A stretch of 58,931 nucleotides of DNA from JAWKTT01 sp041398965 (lineage in GTDB: Bacteria > Planctomycetota > Planctomycetia > Planctomycetales > Planctomycetaceae), in contig JAWKTT010000030.1 of assembly GCA_041398965.1 (NCBI GenBank), forward strand, positions 1-58,931. Direction: 5' to 3'. Positions 19,882 through 29,333 of the stretch are shown here, piece by piece. The first letter of the stretch is position 1. Every line of letters begins with the position of its first letter. The notes beneath the pieces were generated by a model that ran no database searches, was not told the origin of the DNA, and saw nothing but the letters and a program-made list of their open reading frames with translations. The position numbers and the translations under genes are program-made.

Positions 19882-20309
19882 TTGGAAATTCGCTGCGATC
19901 GCAACGGTTCACCTCCCATTGCCTCGGCATGACATTGCTCGAAGTGTTGATTGCGCTGGCGATCTTGTTGATGTCGCTGGCAGTGATCAGCGAACTCTTG
20001 CGAATCGGGAGTCGGGCTGCGGTCGACGCTCGCATCGATGCTCAGGCCGCTCTCAGAGCCGAGGCGGTCATGAATGAAGTGGTGGGGGGAGTGCATCTCA
20101 TGCAGGATATGGAGTTGACCCCCTTTCTCGACGATCCCGATTGGAAGTGGAGTTTGGTCGTTCTGGAAGGGCCTCATGCCGATCTCTTGCGACTTGAGGT
20201 CACAGTGAGCTATCAGCCTGACGGCGATCTTCCCCGTCGCCCGTTGACGCTCGTCCGTCTCGCGCGGGACCCCGCCATTTTCGCCGGTGCCACGAAGGGA
20301 GGTTTGTGA
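19878..20309 (+). CDS. Type II secretion minor pseudopilin, GspI-like
   Basis: A 143-residue prepilin. The cleavage site is G17/MTLLE, with Met at +1 and Glu at +5, then a helix VLIALAILLMSLAVISELL. The body is short (AALRAEAVMNEVVGGVHL, then LVVLEGPHADLLRLEVTVSY). In type II systems GspI nucleates a tip complex with GspJ and GspK, which are encoded next. Its ATG overlaps the stop codon of the GspH-like gene by 4 nt. Confidence 0.75.
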   Translation: MIGNSLRSQRFTSHCLGMTLLEVLIALAILLMSLAVISELLRIGSRAAVDARIDAQAALRAEAVMNEVVGGVHLMQDMELTPFLDDPDWKWSLVVLEGPHADLLRLEVTVSYQPDGDLPRRPLTLVRLARDPAIFAGATKGGL

Positions 20310-20310
20310 T

Positions 20311-21351
20311 ATGTCCCCCTGCGAACCTAAGACTCATGTTAATTCATTAGGTAGAACGAATATTCACATCGCTCAAGATCGAACGCCGACGTGGAGCAGC
20401 GTGAAGAAGGGTCTAGGTTTCACGCTGCTCGAATTGTTGATCGCGTTGGCGTTGTCGGTTTTATTGATGAGCGGCATCTATGGTGCCATCTCGATGTACC
20501 TCAGCGTAACGCAAAGTGACGAATCGGACATCGACCGCTCGCGAGTCGCGCGGGCCATTCTGCGAGACCTGTCGATCGACCTGCAGTCGGTCGTATTTCG
20601 GGTTGAAGAACCTGTCGAAGAGGGGGCCGATGACGGCTCGATCGCCGCGACTGGGACAGCCTCCGAGCAGGCACTCGCCGAAGACGAGGCTGCAGCCAAC
20701 GAAGCCGCCTCCGGAGGAACGATCGGGGGAACGATCACCGTTTCGCCAGAAGAGGCATATACCAGTCAGAGCATCGGTCTCACCGGGGATGAGACGAAAC
20801 TGGTGCTGCATGTCAGTCGACCTCTGCGAGGGGCCGCCTACACTGCGGTCCCCTTTGCCTACGATGTCCGAACCCGTACGAGTGACCTGATTTCGGTCTC
20901 TTACTTTCTCGCCGACCCCAACGAGATTGGCCTTGCGGGGGCGGTTGGACAACTCTCGTCCCGACTTCAGACATCAAACATCGCGTCGCAGGGAATTCAG
21001 GGACTCGCCCGGTTAGTCGGCGACCGGATGGCGATCGATTATGCCGACTCCGAGTCTGACGTCGACACCCTCGCTGCCGCGTCGCAAGTCATCGCCCCCG
21101 AGGTGATCGGCTTGCGATTTCAGTATTTCGATGGGATCGACTGGCAAGAGACTTGGGACAGCACCGAAATGGGACGATTGCCGAACGCCGTTTCGATCGA
21201 ACTCGGCATGCGTCGCTCGGTGTCGCTCCCCGACGACTTGCCTGAAGAAAAATTGACGCCCGGTGAACGGGCGTCGTTCACGACGATCGTCGAGTGGTAT
21301 CGCCAAGTGGTCGCCTTGCCCCTGGCTAAACCGTTCACCGAGGCCCTCTAA
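20311..21351 (+). CDS. Type II secretion minor pseudopilin, GspJ-like
   Basis: A 346-residue prepilin counting from ATG 20311, which is preceded by GGGAGG at proper spacing (a GTG at 20287 would overlap the previous gene). The cleavage site is G36/FTLLE and the helix LLIALALSVLLMSGIYGAIS follows. The globular part contains an acidic Ala/Glu-rich stretch (about residues 100-150, rich in EEGAD, EQALAEDEAAANEAA), unusual for GspJ. The C-terminal portion (LRFQYFDGIDWQETWDS) matches the GspJ/PulJ pattern. The stop codon overlaps the next ATG as TAATG. Confidence 0.75.
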   Translation: MSPCEPKTHVNSLGRTNIHIAQDRTPTWSSVKKGLGFTLLELLIALALSVLLMSGIYGAISMYLSVTQSDESDIDRSRVARAILRDLSIDLQSVVFRVEEPVEEGADDGSIAATGTASEQALAEDEAAANEAASGGTIGGTITVSPEEAYTSQSIGLTGDETKLVLHVSRPLRGAAYTAVPFAYDVRTRTSDLISVSYFLADPNEIGLAGAVGQLSSRLQTSNIASQGIQGLARLVGDRMAIDYADSESDVDTLAAASQVIAPEVIGLRFQYFDGIDWQETWDSTEMGRLPNAVSIELGMRRSVSLPDDLPEEKLTPGERASFTTIVEWYRQVVALPLAKPFTEAL

Positions 21352-23000
21352 TGTATCCACTCTCCGAGTCTGCGAATTTGAACAGTCCGCGAAAGGGGAC
21401 CGCTCTCCTGGTCGTGCTCGTCGTGATCGTGCTCCTGTCGCTGGTAACCTACACATTCACACAAACGATGATCGTCGAGGCGAACGCCAGCTTGCACTAT
21501 GCACACGATGCCCAGGCTCGGGAACTCGCAAATTCGGGGGTCGATTACGTCGCGGCTCTGCTCACACCGTATCAATATGACGAGCCGTTTAATAGCTGGC
21601 ACGACCCATCCATGTTTGCCGGAGTCATGGTTGTCGATGCCTCACAGGCGGAAGGAATCGGAAGGTTTACGGTCATCGCTCCGCTCGAATCTGACTCAAT
21701 GTATCGCGGAGTCCGGTACGGCCTCACCAACCAATCGAGCTTGATAAACATAAATACCATCGTCAACGAAGACCTTGATGAAGAAACGATGCGATGGCGA
21801 CTAATGGTCTTGCCGAACATGACGGAAGATGTTGCCGACGCGATTCTCGACTGGGTCGACAAGGATACCGAACAACGATCTTACGGTGCTGAAGATGACA
21901 GCTATCTGACGCTGGGGATGCTCTATGGACCGGCCAATGGTCCCTTGGAGTCGATCGATCAATTATTACTCGTTGTTGGAGTCACGCCGGAATTGCTATA
22001 TGGTGAAGATGTCAACCGAAATGGGATTCTCGATCCGAACGAGGACGACGGCGAGACTTCACTCCCTTACGACAATGCTGACGGCATCCTGGATCTCGGT
22101 TGGTCTGCCTTCTTAACAGTGCATAGCAGGGAATCTAACCTAGGCCTCACAGGGGAGACGAAGCTCGACGTCAATCAAGGGCTGTTGACCGAACTGTATG
22201 ATAGTATCGAACTGGCATTCGACGCCGAGACGGCTCTGTTTATCACGGCGTATCGTGCTAACGGTGCCACCAACGTCGATCCCCTGCCAGAATCTTCCGT
22301 CAACAGTGGCAACACGACCGGCGACACCACAACTGACGAGATACTGAACAATCTCGCCCAGGGTTTAGTTAAGAGTGTCCTGCAGGATCCCAGCCAGTCA
22401 TCGGTCACTCGTGGGGGGCTGGACCTTTCGAAGGGGGCAACGGTCGAAATTGATTCGCTATTTGAATTAATTGGCGCGGAGGTCGACGTCGTGCTCGATG
22501 GCCAGCCGACAACATTAGTCAGTCCGTTCACGGCCGACTCTCAGAGCCTGCAATTCCTCTATGATAACTTTACGACGAACTCGTCGACAGCCATTGACGG
22601 TCGAATTAACATTAACGAGGCCCGCTATGAAACACTTATGAGCATCCCTTGGATGACCGAGGAATTAGCCAGTGCCATTCTCTCGGCCCGCCCCATCACT
22701 GCTGACGGGACCGCAGACATTAATGTCATGGCACAGCGAACCAACATCGGCTGGCTGCTTTCCGAACAGTTGGCCGACCTGATGACCGTCCGGCTGTTGG
22801 ATCGTTACGCGACAACGTCGGGAACCGTGTTCAAAGCTCAAGTCATCGGCTGCTTCAGCGGCCCGGGACCAGTCTCCCGTATCGAAGCGGTCATTGATGC
22901 CACCGAGGCCCCACCTCAAATCCTCTTCCGTCGGGATCTCACCAACCTAGGTCCCGGCTACACCACTCAACAGTTGCTGCCAATGTCGAACGAACCGTAA
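21351..23000 (+). CDS. Type II secretion minor pseudopilin, GspK-like
   Basis: A 549-residue protein with a GspK-type N-terminus: KG16/TALLVVLVVIVLLSLVTY, lacking the Glu at +5 that is also absent in true GspK. The body has GspK features: ARELANSGVDYVAALL, then SLININT, ILDWVDKDTEQRSYGAEDDSYL, and helix-hairpin-helix-like repeats (INEARYETLMSIPWMTEELA). A calcium-binding-like segment DVNRNGILDPNEDDGE is at about residues 222-237. It should cap the pseudopilus. It converges with the PSD1-type gene, only 11 bp away. No secretin, ATPase or platform gene follows. Confidence 0.82.
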   Translation: MYPLSESANLNSPRKGTALLVVLVVIVLLSLVTYTFTQTMIVEANASLHYAHDAQARELANSGVDYVAALLTPYQYDEPFNSWHDPSMFAGVMVVDASQAEGIGRFTVIAPLESDSMYRGVRYGLTNQSSLININTIVNEDLDEETMRWRLMVLPNMTEDVADAILDWVDKDTEQRSYGAEDDSYLTLGMLYGPANGPLESIDQLLLVVGVTPELLYGEDVNRNGILDPNEDDGETSLPYDNADGILDLGWSAFLTVHSRESNLGLTGETKLDVNQGLLTELYDSIELAFDAETALFITAYRANGATNVDPLPESSVNSGNTTGDTTTDEILNNLAQGLVKSVLQDPSQSSVTRGGLDLSKGATVEIDSLFELIGAEVDVVLDGQPTTLVSPFTADSQSLQFLYDNFTTNSSTAIDGRININEARYETLMSIPWMTEELASAILSARPITADGTADINVMAQRTNIGWLLSEQLADLMTVRLLDRYATTSGTVFKAQVIGCFSGPGPVSRIEAVIDATEAPPQILFRRDLTNLGPGYTTQQLLPMSNEP

Positions 23001-23011
23001 TGATTCATCAG

Positions 23012-26000
23012 TTAGTTGCGGGTGATGGTTTCGTCGAGGTTGAGGAGCAGATTGGCGATCGAAAACCATGCGGCTTGTTCCGCAAGTGAGATGTTTTCGA
23101 CCCGGTTGTTCTTTGGGATCAACTCTTCCAGTTTGCGGTCGTCTTGCTGCATGAGTGACAGCGACCGATCGTAGAATGATCGCAATCGCTCGGCCTCCCG
23201 CTCGGAAGGCTCGCGGGAAAGGACGAGACGGAAGCCGTGCCTTAAGCGTGCGCGGGTCTGGTTGAATTCTTCTTTGACGATGGGGGTCTCTCGCAGGATT
23301 CGACCGGCAAGTGCGTGGGCCATCTCGATGTACGCGGGGTCGTTGAGAAGAGTTAACGCTTGAAGCGGCGTGTTGCTGCGAGAACGTTGCACCACACAGG
23401 CCCCCCGGTCCGGAGCGTCGAAATTGACGAAGCTGGGATAAGGGGCACTGCGGCGATAGACCACGTAAATGCCCCGTCGGTAGCGGTCTTCATCGGTGTT
23501 TGCGACGTATTTGGGGGCATTACGTCCGACGTGTCGCCAGACGTTGTCGGGCTGCGGTGGATAGACCGGCGGGCCGCCAAGTTTGTGCGTCAACAAGCCA
23601 CTGACCGCCAAGGCGTTGTCCCGAATCGACTCCGCAGACATTCGCACTCGGGGGCCGCGTGCCAGCCAGACGTTGTTCGGATCTTGTTCCAGATGTTGCG
23701 GCGTGACATTCGACGACTGCCGATAGGTCGCGGAGCTGACGATCAAACGATGCATCTCCTTCTGAGACCAACCTCGTTCCATGAACTCGACTGCCAGCCA
23801 ATCGAGCAACTCCGGATGCGTCGGACGTTCTCCCTGTGTACCGAAGTCTTCTGCGGTCTTGACGAGTCCTTGCCCAAAGAACTCGGCCCACCAACGATTG
23901 ACTGCAACCCGTGCGACCAGCGGATTCTCTCGATCGACCAGCCACCGGGCGAGTGTCAGCCGATTGGCCGGTGCGTCGTTTCGCGATAGCTCGGCTGTCG
24001 CGAGGGGATGCAACGCCTTCGGCACCGACGGGGCGACAGTTGCCAGCGGCGACAGAAAGTTTCCCCGCTTGAAGATCGACGTCATGCGAGGCTGTTCCAT
24101 TTCGACCATGACCAATGTCGTCGGAGCCTTGATCTCCTTCAGCAACTTTTCGGCTTTAGAGATCTCCAGAGATTGACTGGTAAACTCTGCGTTCCGACTT
24201 GCGAAGAAGTCGACGAGAACTTGTTGTTGCTGGGGATTGTATTTGGCAGCCTTCTGCTCAACCAGGGCACGTACCTTGTCCGGAATCGCCGGAGTCCTGT
24301 CTTTCGCGTTCGAGGGAGGTGGACCGGTCAGCAGCGAGATGCGCAGTCGTCCGATCGTTCGGGCTCCGCCAAAGTTTTGCGGGAGAGAAATTCGCAGTTC
24401 GGTTCCGGTTTCGAACCCGAGTGGTACCTTCGTCAGAAACGATGCCCAATGGTCTTTGGAGAACTGTGGATTGATGGCCCACGCCGTTTCCGGCTTGCCA
24501 TCAATGAGTCCTTCGACCTTGTAGTTTTGCTGTTCAAAGTCCGCCTGTGGCGAGTGAAGCGATACCGAGGCAAAGGGAACCGACTGGTTGACGTTGTCGT
24601 TGTCACAATCTGGCGCATCGGTTCCGTTTTCGAGTGGGCGAGCTTCGACGGTAAACTCGTGCAGCACAAAATTGGGGCGTTTTTCATCGCCCCGTCCCGG
24701 CCCCTTGCCCGGAAGCGATTCGTGAGTCAAGCACTCGATGCGAATGCCGGTGACCTTGGTGAGCGAGGTTTTCAGGTGCAACGTATAGAGATCGGTTTCG
24801 GGCTTTTTGCCGCTGACCAGTAGTGATCCGTCTTCGAGTGTGGTGCCGGTCGCTCCCCCACTCGACACAAAGCTGCTGACCGGCACGACGTGCCATGTCG
24901 ATGCCTGCGACAGCGAGTCTCTGAGGTTGGCAATCAAGCTCGGAAGTTGCATTGCAAGATGGTCTCGCGTCGCTTGCTGTTGGGACTCGAGCTTCGCGAT
25001 TAACTGTTGCAGGCGTTCCGACTCCGCTTTTTGAGCCGTTGTCAATGGGAGCGACATCTCGGGACCAGCCACTTCAAACTGCACTCCCCCATTTCCAGTC
25101 ACTTCGAGTGGAGTGTTGTTGAAATAGGCGAACAACTGGTAGTAGTCTTGCTGAGAGAAGGGGTCGTATTTGTGATTGTGACACTGGGCACATTCGAGCG
25201 TTGTTCCTAACCAGACAGTGCCCGTGGTATTGACCCGGTCGATGATTTGGTTGACCCGATTTTCTTCCGGATCGACACCTGCTTCGACATTGCAAGTGGT
25301 GCAACGATGGAACCCCGTCGCAATGCGTTGTTCGGGAGTCGCCTGAGGGAGCAGGTCTCCGGCAAGTTGCTCGATGGTGAAGTCGGTAAACGGTTTGTCG
25401 TCGTTCATCGACTGAATCACCCAGTCGCGATAGGCCCACATCTCGCGGAACTGGTCCGCCTGAAACCCGTTCGAGTCGGCATAGCGGGCGAGGTCGAGCC
25501 AACTGCGGGCCCACTTCTCCCCGTATCTGGGAGAGGCAAGCAACTGGTCGACAATTTGTACGTAATGTTCGTCCGAGGGGTCCGCCGTGAAGGCGTCGAT
25601 CTCGGCGAGCGTCGGTGGGAGCCCGACGAGATCAAGATGAACCCGACGTAAGAGACGGGCCGGTTCGGCGGCGGGAGACGGCTTCAACCCGTGCTCGAAC
25701 ATCTTGCTCAACACAAACGAGTCGATGGGGGACTGCATCCATTCCTGTCGAAGTTGTGGGAACTCGCCAATCGGCAACATGTCGATTTTGGGAACCTCCG
25801 GACGGACCGGAGAGAGATAGGCCCAATGACGCTCTCGCTGAACCGCCGGCCATTTCGCCCCTTCATCAATCCACCGGCCGATGAGGTCTTGCTCTGCCTT
25901 CGTCAGCAAGTCGCCCTCAGGGGGCATCCGTTCGCTACTTTCCGCCTTGGCCGTAATCCTCCGATAGAGTTCGCTGAGTTGGCGATCTCCCGGAACGACC

Positions 26001-26278
26001 CCCGGTTCGCCCGAGTCGTTCCGCTTAAGAGCCTCTTCCCGCGACGTCAGTCGCAAGCCCCCTTCGGGTTCTCGATCTCCATGGCACTTCCCACACTTCT
26101 GCGCCAGCAACGGTTCGACCTGCGAAGAGAAGTCAACCTTCCCCGCCTCAGCCGCTACTTTCCGCTCCGGCCCCTCGGCCCTCACGACAACCGGCATCCT
26201 CTCCATGAAGAACATAGAGGTCAAACAGATTGTGAGCAACGGAAGGTCCGCAAACCGCCAGCAAGTCGACCGCAACAT
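23012..26278 (-). CDS. PSCyt1/DUF1549/DUF1553 planctomycete cytochrome protein
   Basis: A 1088-residue exported protein of a family abundant in planctomycetes and Verrucomicrobia. A signal/anchor covers residues 1-33. A PSCyt1 c-type haem motif CGKCH is at 62-66, followed by the family text PEGGLRLTSREEAL. The DUF1549 (PSCyt2) domain follows (about 180-390; LLRRVHLDLVGLPPTLAEID, YADSNGFQADQFREMW, CAQCHNHKYDPFSQQDYY). A middle lectin/concanavalin-like region (about 500-680) precedes DUF1553 (PSD1, about 770-1060; FGQGLVKTAEDFG, YPQPDNVWRHVGR). These proteins are thought to act in periplasmic redox or polysaccharide metabolism; the function is not established. It is usually paired with a DUF1501 protein, but none is adjacent here. 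Confidence 0.93.
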   Translation of the reverse strand: MLRSTCWRFADLPLLTICLTSMFFMERMPVVVRAEGPERKVAAEAGKVDFSSQVEPLLAQKCGKCHGDREPEGGLRLTSREEALKRNDSGEPGVVPGDRQLSELYRRITAKAESSERMPPEGDLLTKAEQDLIGRWIDEGAKWPAVQRERHWAYLSPVRPEVPKIDMLPIGEFPQLRQEWMQSPIDSFVLSKMFEHGLKPSPAAEPARLLRRVHLDLVGLPPTLAEIDAFTADPSDEHYVQIVDQLLASPRYGEKWARSWLDLARYADSNGFQADQFREMWAYRDWVIQSMNDDKPFTDFTIEQLAGDLLPQATPEQRIATGFHRCTTCNVEAGVDPEENRVNQIIDRVNTTGTVWLGTTLECAQCHNHKYDPFSQQDYYQLFAYFNNTPLEVTGNGGVQFEVAGPEMSLPLTTAQKAESERLQQLIAKLESQQQATRDHLAMQLPSLIANLRDSLSQASTWHVVPVSSFVSSGGATGTTLEDGSLLVSGKKPETDLYTLHLKTSLTKVTGIRIECLTHESLPGKGPGRGDEKRPNFVLHEFTVEARPLENGTDAPDCDNDNVNQSVPFASVSLHSPQADFEQQNYKVEGLIDGKPETAWAINPQFSKDHWASFLTKVPLGFETGTELRISLPQNFGGARTIGRLRISLLTGPPPSNAKDRTPAIPDKVRALVEQKAAKYNPQQQQVLVDFFASRNAEFTSQSLEISKAEKLLKEIKAPTTLVMVEMEQPRMTSIFKRGNFLSPLATVAPSVPKALHPLATAELSRNDAPANRLTLARWLVDRENPLVARVAVNRWWAEFFGQGLVKTAEDFGTQGERPTHPELLDWLAVEFMERGWSQKEMHRLIVSSATYRQSSNVTPQHLEQDPNNVWLARGPRVRMSAESIRDNALAVSGLLTHKLGGPPVYPPQPDNVWRHVGRNAPKYVANTDEDRYRRGIYVVYRRSAPYPSFVNFDAPDRGACVVQRSRSNTPLQALTLLNDPAYIEMAHALAGRILRETPIVKEEFNQTRARLRHGFRLVLSREPSEREAERLRSFYDRSLSLMQQDDRKLEELIPKNNRVENISLAEQAAWFSIANLLLNLDETITRN

Positions 26279-26526
26279 CTGATGCTCTCCAAAACCGAAG
26301 TCTCCAGCAACCCAAAATCATCCCGATACTCTAGCAAGATCGGCGACGAGTCACGAGATAAACCGAGGAATCCAGCATCAACAGGAGTCCCCAATGGAGA
26401 TGACGCCAATGCCATACCTGCAGGACGTCGCCATCCCAAAGATGCATGAGCGCCACGCAATGACTGGGAAAGCATCAACGTCGATTGGTCCCCCGGTACC
26501 CGGGATGCTCAACAGTCACTTTGAAA

Positions 26527-26820
26527 CTATGCAAATTCACCGGAGAGTCTATCGGCGATCGTTTCAAGAATGGTTTCGCGGATGGTGGCGGATGCATTTA
26601 CAACGTGCAGATGTTCCCGGAACCACTCAGGGCTATTCTCCTCGACTAGGACGGCAAAGAGCTCGTCGGCGAAGGACTCGCTTACCGTTCTAACGCCGTG
26701 AAAATCTATCGTGACTCGGGCGAAGCCGCTCACCGAAGCAAGAACCTCCGCGCGAAGTGCGGCGGCGGTACGCCGATTCGACGGATCTGTTCCGACTCGT
26801 TCAACTATCGAGATATTCAC
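26527..26820 (-). CDS. STAS-like (DUF4325) protein
   Basis: A 97-residue protein of the DUF4325 STAS-like family. The core reads VTIDFHGVRTVSESFADELF (36-55), the typical strand-turn-helix of these anti-anti-sigma-like folds, followed by a strand LHVVNAS and helix IRETILETIADRL. DUF4325 proteins usually sit next to GHKL ATPases, and that is the case here: its ATG overlaps the stop of the upstream ATPase as ATGA. It lacks an obvious phospho-serine position typical of SpoIIAA. The inferred job is binding of the ATPase partner; the output is unknown. Confidence 0.8.
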   Translation of the reverse strand: MNISIVERVGTDPSNRRTAAALRAEVLASVSGFARVTIDFHGVRTVSESFADELFAVLVEENSPEWFREHLHVVNASATIRETILETIADRLSGEFA

Positions 26821-27728
26821 AGTCCCAACCTCTCGGCTAATTCCTCCAGATTCCTTTGGTAACTATCGACATCCGTGTCTGGTATCGGCACAGTCAATTC
26901 AATGGAAACACCTGATATTATCGGATCATTCGATTCGACTGCTTCCGATCCCTCGTTGAACATCACAGCTCCACGCCCCGATGCTATCCACATTCGTCCG
27001 CGAAACAGCCGCACGAGTTCGGAGAGTGCCCACAACCCGACTCCGACATGATGATCTTCTACAGTGAAGGTTTCCGTCTCTTTGGGAAACGGGCTGACAA
27101 CACAATCCTCCGGAATTCGTTGCGCCCATTCTCCACTGCGATTCTTTGCCGTCGTATTCCCTCGCTTTAGGCACCAACGAATGGCATCAATGTCACATTG
27201 AATCGAACCATCGACTCTCAAAACGTTCGCCAGCATACCGCAACCGGAGTCGGAAATCGAGAACTCGAACCGGCGACGACCCGAGTAACTATACACCTGA
27301 CCACAGGAAAATCCAGCACCTCTTGCGTGAGACGCAACATTATCATGCAATTCACCGATGACTTTCGCGAGTTTACCAGCAATCTTGCTACTGGTATCAC
27401 CGAATTGCGCATACACCAAATCGTTGACTATCGCATTGCACGAATCAACTTCCGCATGATTTGCGAGCCGTGTCAAATGCGTGTATGTCGCTCCTTGAAG
27501 ACCTCTGTTTGTCGGAAAGCTGTAACTACCACGCAAGATGCTCATGAGTCCGTTGTTATCGGCATACGCCTGCGCCTCGGGGGAAAACTCTACGAGTGCT
27601 GGATTTACATTTCCAGACTGAACATGTGTTGCCAGCAGCGTGGCTGTACAAGGATCAAGAAACTTAATCAAGTGCGGCTCGTTGCGAACGAGCTTCCTCA
27701 ATGCTGCCATACCCTGTTTGTAACCCAC
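26817..27728 (-). CDS. GHKL ATPase with N-terminal STAS-like domain
   Basis: A 303-residue cytosolic protein when started from GTG 27728, which has AAAGGGGG about 9 nt upstream (a TTG at 27803 also leaves an open frame). The N-terminal ~70 residues look like a degenerate STAS fold (KFLDPCTATLLATHV, then AYADNNGLMSIL). The C-terminal part is a histidine-kinase-like ATPase: N-box GELHDNVASHA (125-135; Glu126 and Asn130), G1 box SDSGCGM (159-165) and G2 VGVGL (228-232). There is no phospho-accepting His domain, so it is more like anti-sigma serine kinases. It is translationally coupled to the downstream DUF4325 gene. The target is unknown. Confidence 0.8.
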   Translation of the reverse strand: MGYKQGMAALRKLVRNEPHLIKFLDPCTATLLATHVQSGNVNPALVEFSPEAQAYADNNGLMSILRGSYSFPTNRGLQGATYTHLTRLANHAEVDSCNAIVNDLVYAQFGDTSSKIAGKLAKVIGELHDNVASHARGAGFSCGQVYSYSGRRRFEFSISDSGCGMLANVLRVDGSIQCDIDAIRWCLKRGNTTAKNRSGEWAQRIPEDCVVSPFPKETETFTVEDHHVGVGLWALSELVRLFRGRMWIASGRGAVMFNEGSEAVESNDPIISGVSIELTVPIPDTDVDSYQRNLEELAERLGL

Positions 27729-27819
27729 ATTCGCCCCCTTTCCAAACCTTTTCGTATTGCTGTCAGTCGCCTGACGGCCCGCGAAGCAAACGTCCGCTCT
27801 CAATCGTGACGACCATGAT

Positions 27820-29130
27820 TCAATCGGCCACTGGCATGGTGATGCGGGGTTCGCGGAGGCAACGGAGGGAATCGAGTTCGCGGCGGGCGGCTCGAACTTG
27901 GCCTTCGGTCGTGCGGTGGGTCATGATGACCAGCGGGACGATGCTCGGGCCGGGGTTGGGGACATCGTCTGGCTCGGGAGCTTCGTGCTGAATCACCGAG
28001 GCGATGCTCACGCCGTTTCTTCCGAGGATGCCGGTGATTTCGGCCATCACGTTGGGACGATCCTCGACGTTGAGCCGAAGGTAGTAACGACGAGAAATCT
28101 CTTCCAGAGGTTGCAGTGGCAGTGGGTTGGTCGGCTCGGTCGTCAGCAGGGGGAACGTCAGTTGTGCCCGGCCGACGGCGATGTCGATGATGTCGGAGAC
28201 AACAGCGGAAGCTGTCGCCATTTGACCGGCTCCCATGCCGGAAAACCATGTCTGCCCCACAGCATCGCCGGTGAGGGCAATCATGTTGTACGGTCCATCA
28301 ACCTGGGCAATCGGACGTTCGTGTCGAATCAAAGTCGGCTGAGTGTGCAACTCCAGCTTTCCATCGACGACTTTCGCCGAGGCGAGAAGCTTCACGGCGT
28401 ATCCCAACTCGTCGGCATAGCCCAGGTCGGAGAGTTCGATCGTATCAATCCCCTCAACAATAAACTGATCGGGGGTCACCTTCGTCCCTAGGGCGAGCAG
28501 TGTGAGGATGCCGAGTTTCTGGGCGGCATCGGTTCCATCAACGTCCAAGGCGGGGTCCGCTTCAGCATAGCCGAGTTGTTGCGCCTTGAAGACCGCATCG
28601 TCGTACGGCTCCAGGTTGTGATACATCTCGGTGAGAATGAAGTTGCTGGTCCCGTTGACGATCGCTTCAATGGCGGTGATCCGATTGGCCGTCATCGTCT
28701 GCCCGAGAACATGGATGATCGGGCATCCCCCGGCGACCGCAGCCTCGAAGGCGATGCACAGTTGCGAAGTCTTGGCGAGTCGGAACAACTCGTCCCCATG
28801 TTGACAGAGAAGCGCCTTGTTTGCAGTGACGACATGTTTCCCGGCATTCAGAGCCGCTTCGACATATTGCTTCGCGGGCGTCAGTCCCCCCATCAGTTCG
28901 ACGACGACATCGACGTTGGGAGCGTTCGCGACTTCCAGCGGGTCTTCCGTGAGCAGGTCGGCTGGCAGCGAAACCTCGCGAGCCTTCTTGAGGTCACGGA
29001 CGGCAACTTTGACAATCTCGATGGGTCGACCGGCTCGACGTGCTAGCAGTTCTCGTTGTTCGAGTAAAATCCGAACGACGCCGCTCCCCACGGTTCCCAG
29101 TCCTATCAGCCCGATACGCAGTGGTTCCAT
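27820..29130 (-). CDS. hom: Homoserine dehydrogenase
   Basis: A 436-residue NAD(P)-dependent enzyme reducing aspartate semialdehyde to homoserine, the branch point to threonine and methionine. It has a Rossmann motif GLGTVGSG (about 9-16), the conserved VVELMGG, ANKALL, the substrate motif EAAVAGGCPIIHVL, and NGTSNFILTEM. AYAEADPALDVDGTDAAQKL follows as the catalytic region. A C-terminal ACT domain (about 350-430; YYLRLNVEDRPNVMAEITGI) probably mediates feedback by threonine. ATG at 29130 is preferred over GTG at 29145 because GGAAAG precedes it. It lies downstream of the amidotransferase-like gene with a 203-bp gap. Confidence 0.95.
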   Translation of the reverse strand: MEPLRIGLIGLGTVGSGVVRILLEQRELLARRAGRPIEIVKVAVRDLKKAREVSLPADLLTEDPLEVANAPNVDVVVELMGGLTPAKQYVEAALNAGKHVVTANKALLCQHGDELFRLAKTSQLCIAFEAAVAGGCPIIHVLGQTMTANRITAIEAIVNGTSNFILTEMYHNLEPYDDAVFKAQQLGYAEADPALDVDGTDAAQKLGILTLLALGTKVTPDQFIVEGIDTIELSDLGYADELGYAVKLLASAKVVDGKLELHTQPTLIRHERPIAQVDGPYNMIALTGDAVGQTWFSGMGAGQMATASAVVSDIIDIAVGRAQLTFPLLTTEPTNPLPLQPLEEISRRYYLRLNVEDRPNVMAEITGILGRNGVSIASVIQHEAPEPDDVPNPGPSIVPLVIMTHRTTEGQVRAARRELDSLRCLREPRITMPVAD

Positions 29131-29333
29131 CAGTCTTTCCGTCACGAAATCGAATTCCTGTTCTATTGCCCTCCGTCCCCTGGAGACATTGTTGCCCCGG
29201 CGACGTCAGCGGTTGTTTCAAGTGGGGTGAAAGTATGGCTTCTGGTCAGCACGGTCAACGTCGCTCTCGTGAAGTCCGAAGAACAAGAGGCATCAGCAGC
29301 CATCGACCGACTCGACGATGTGACGCCGTACAC

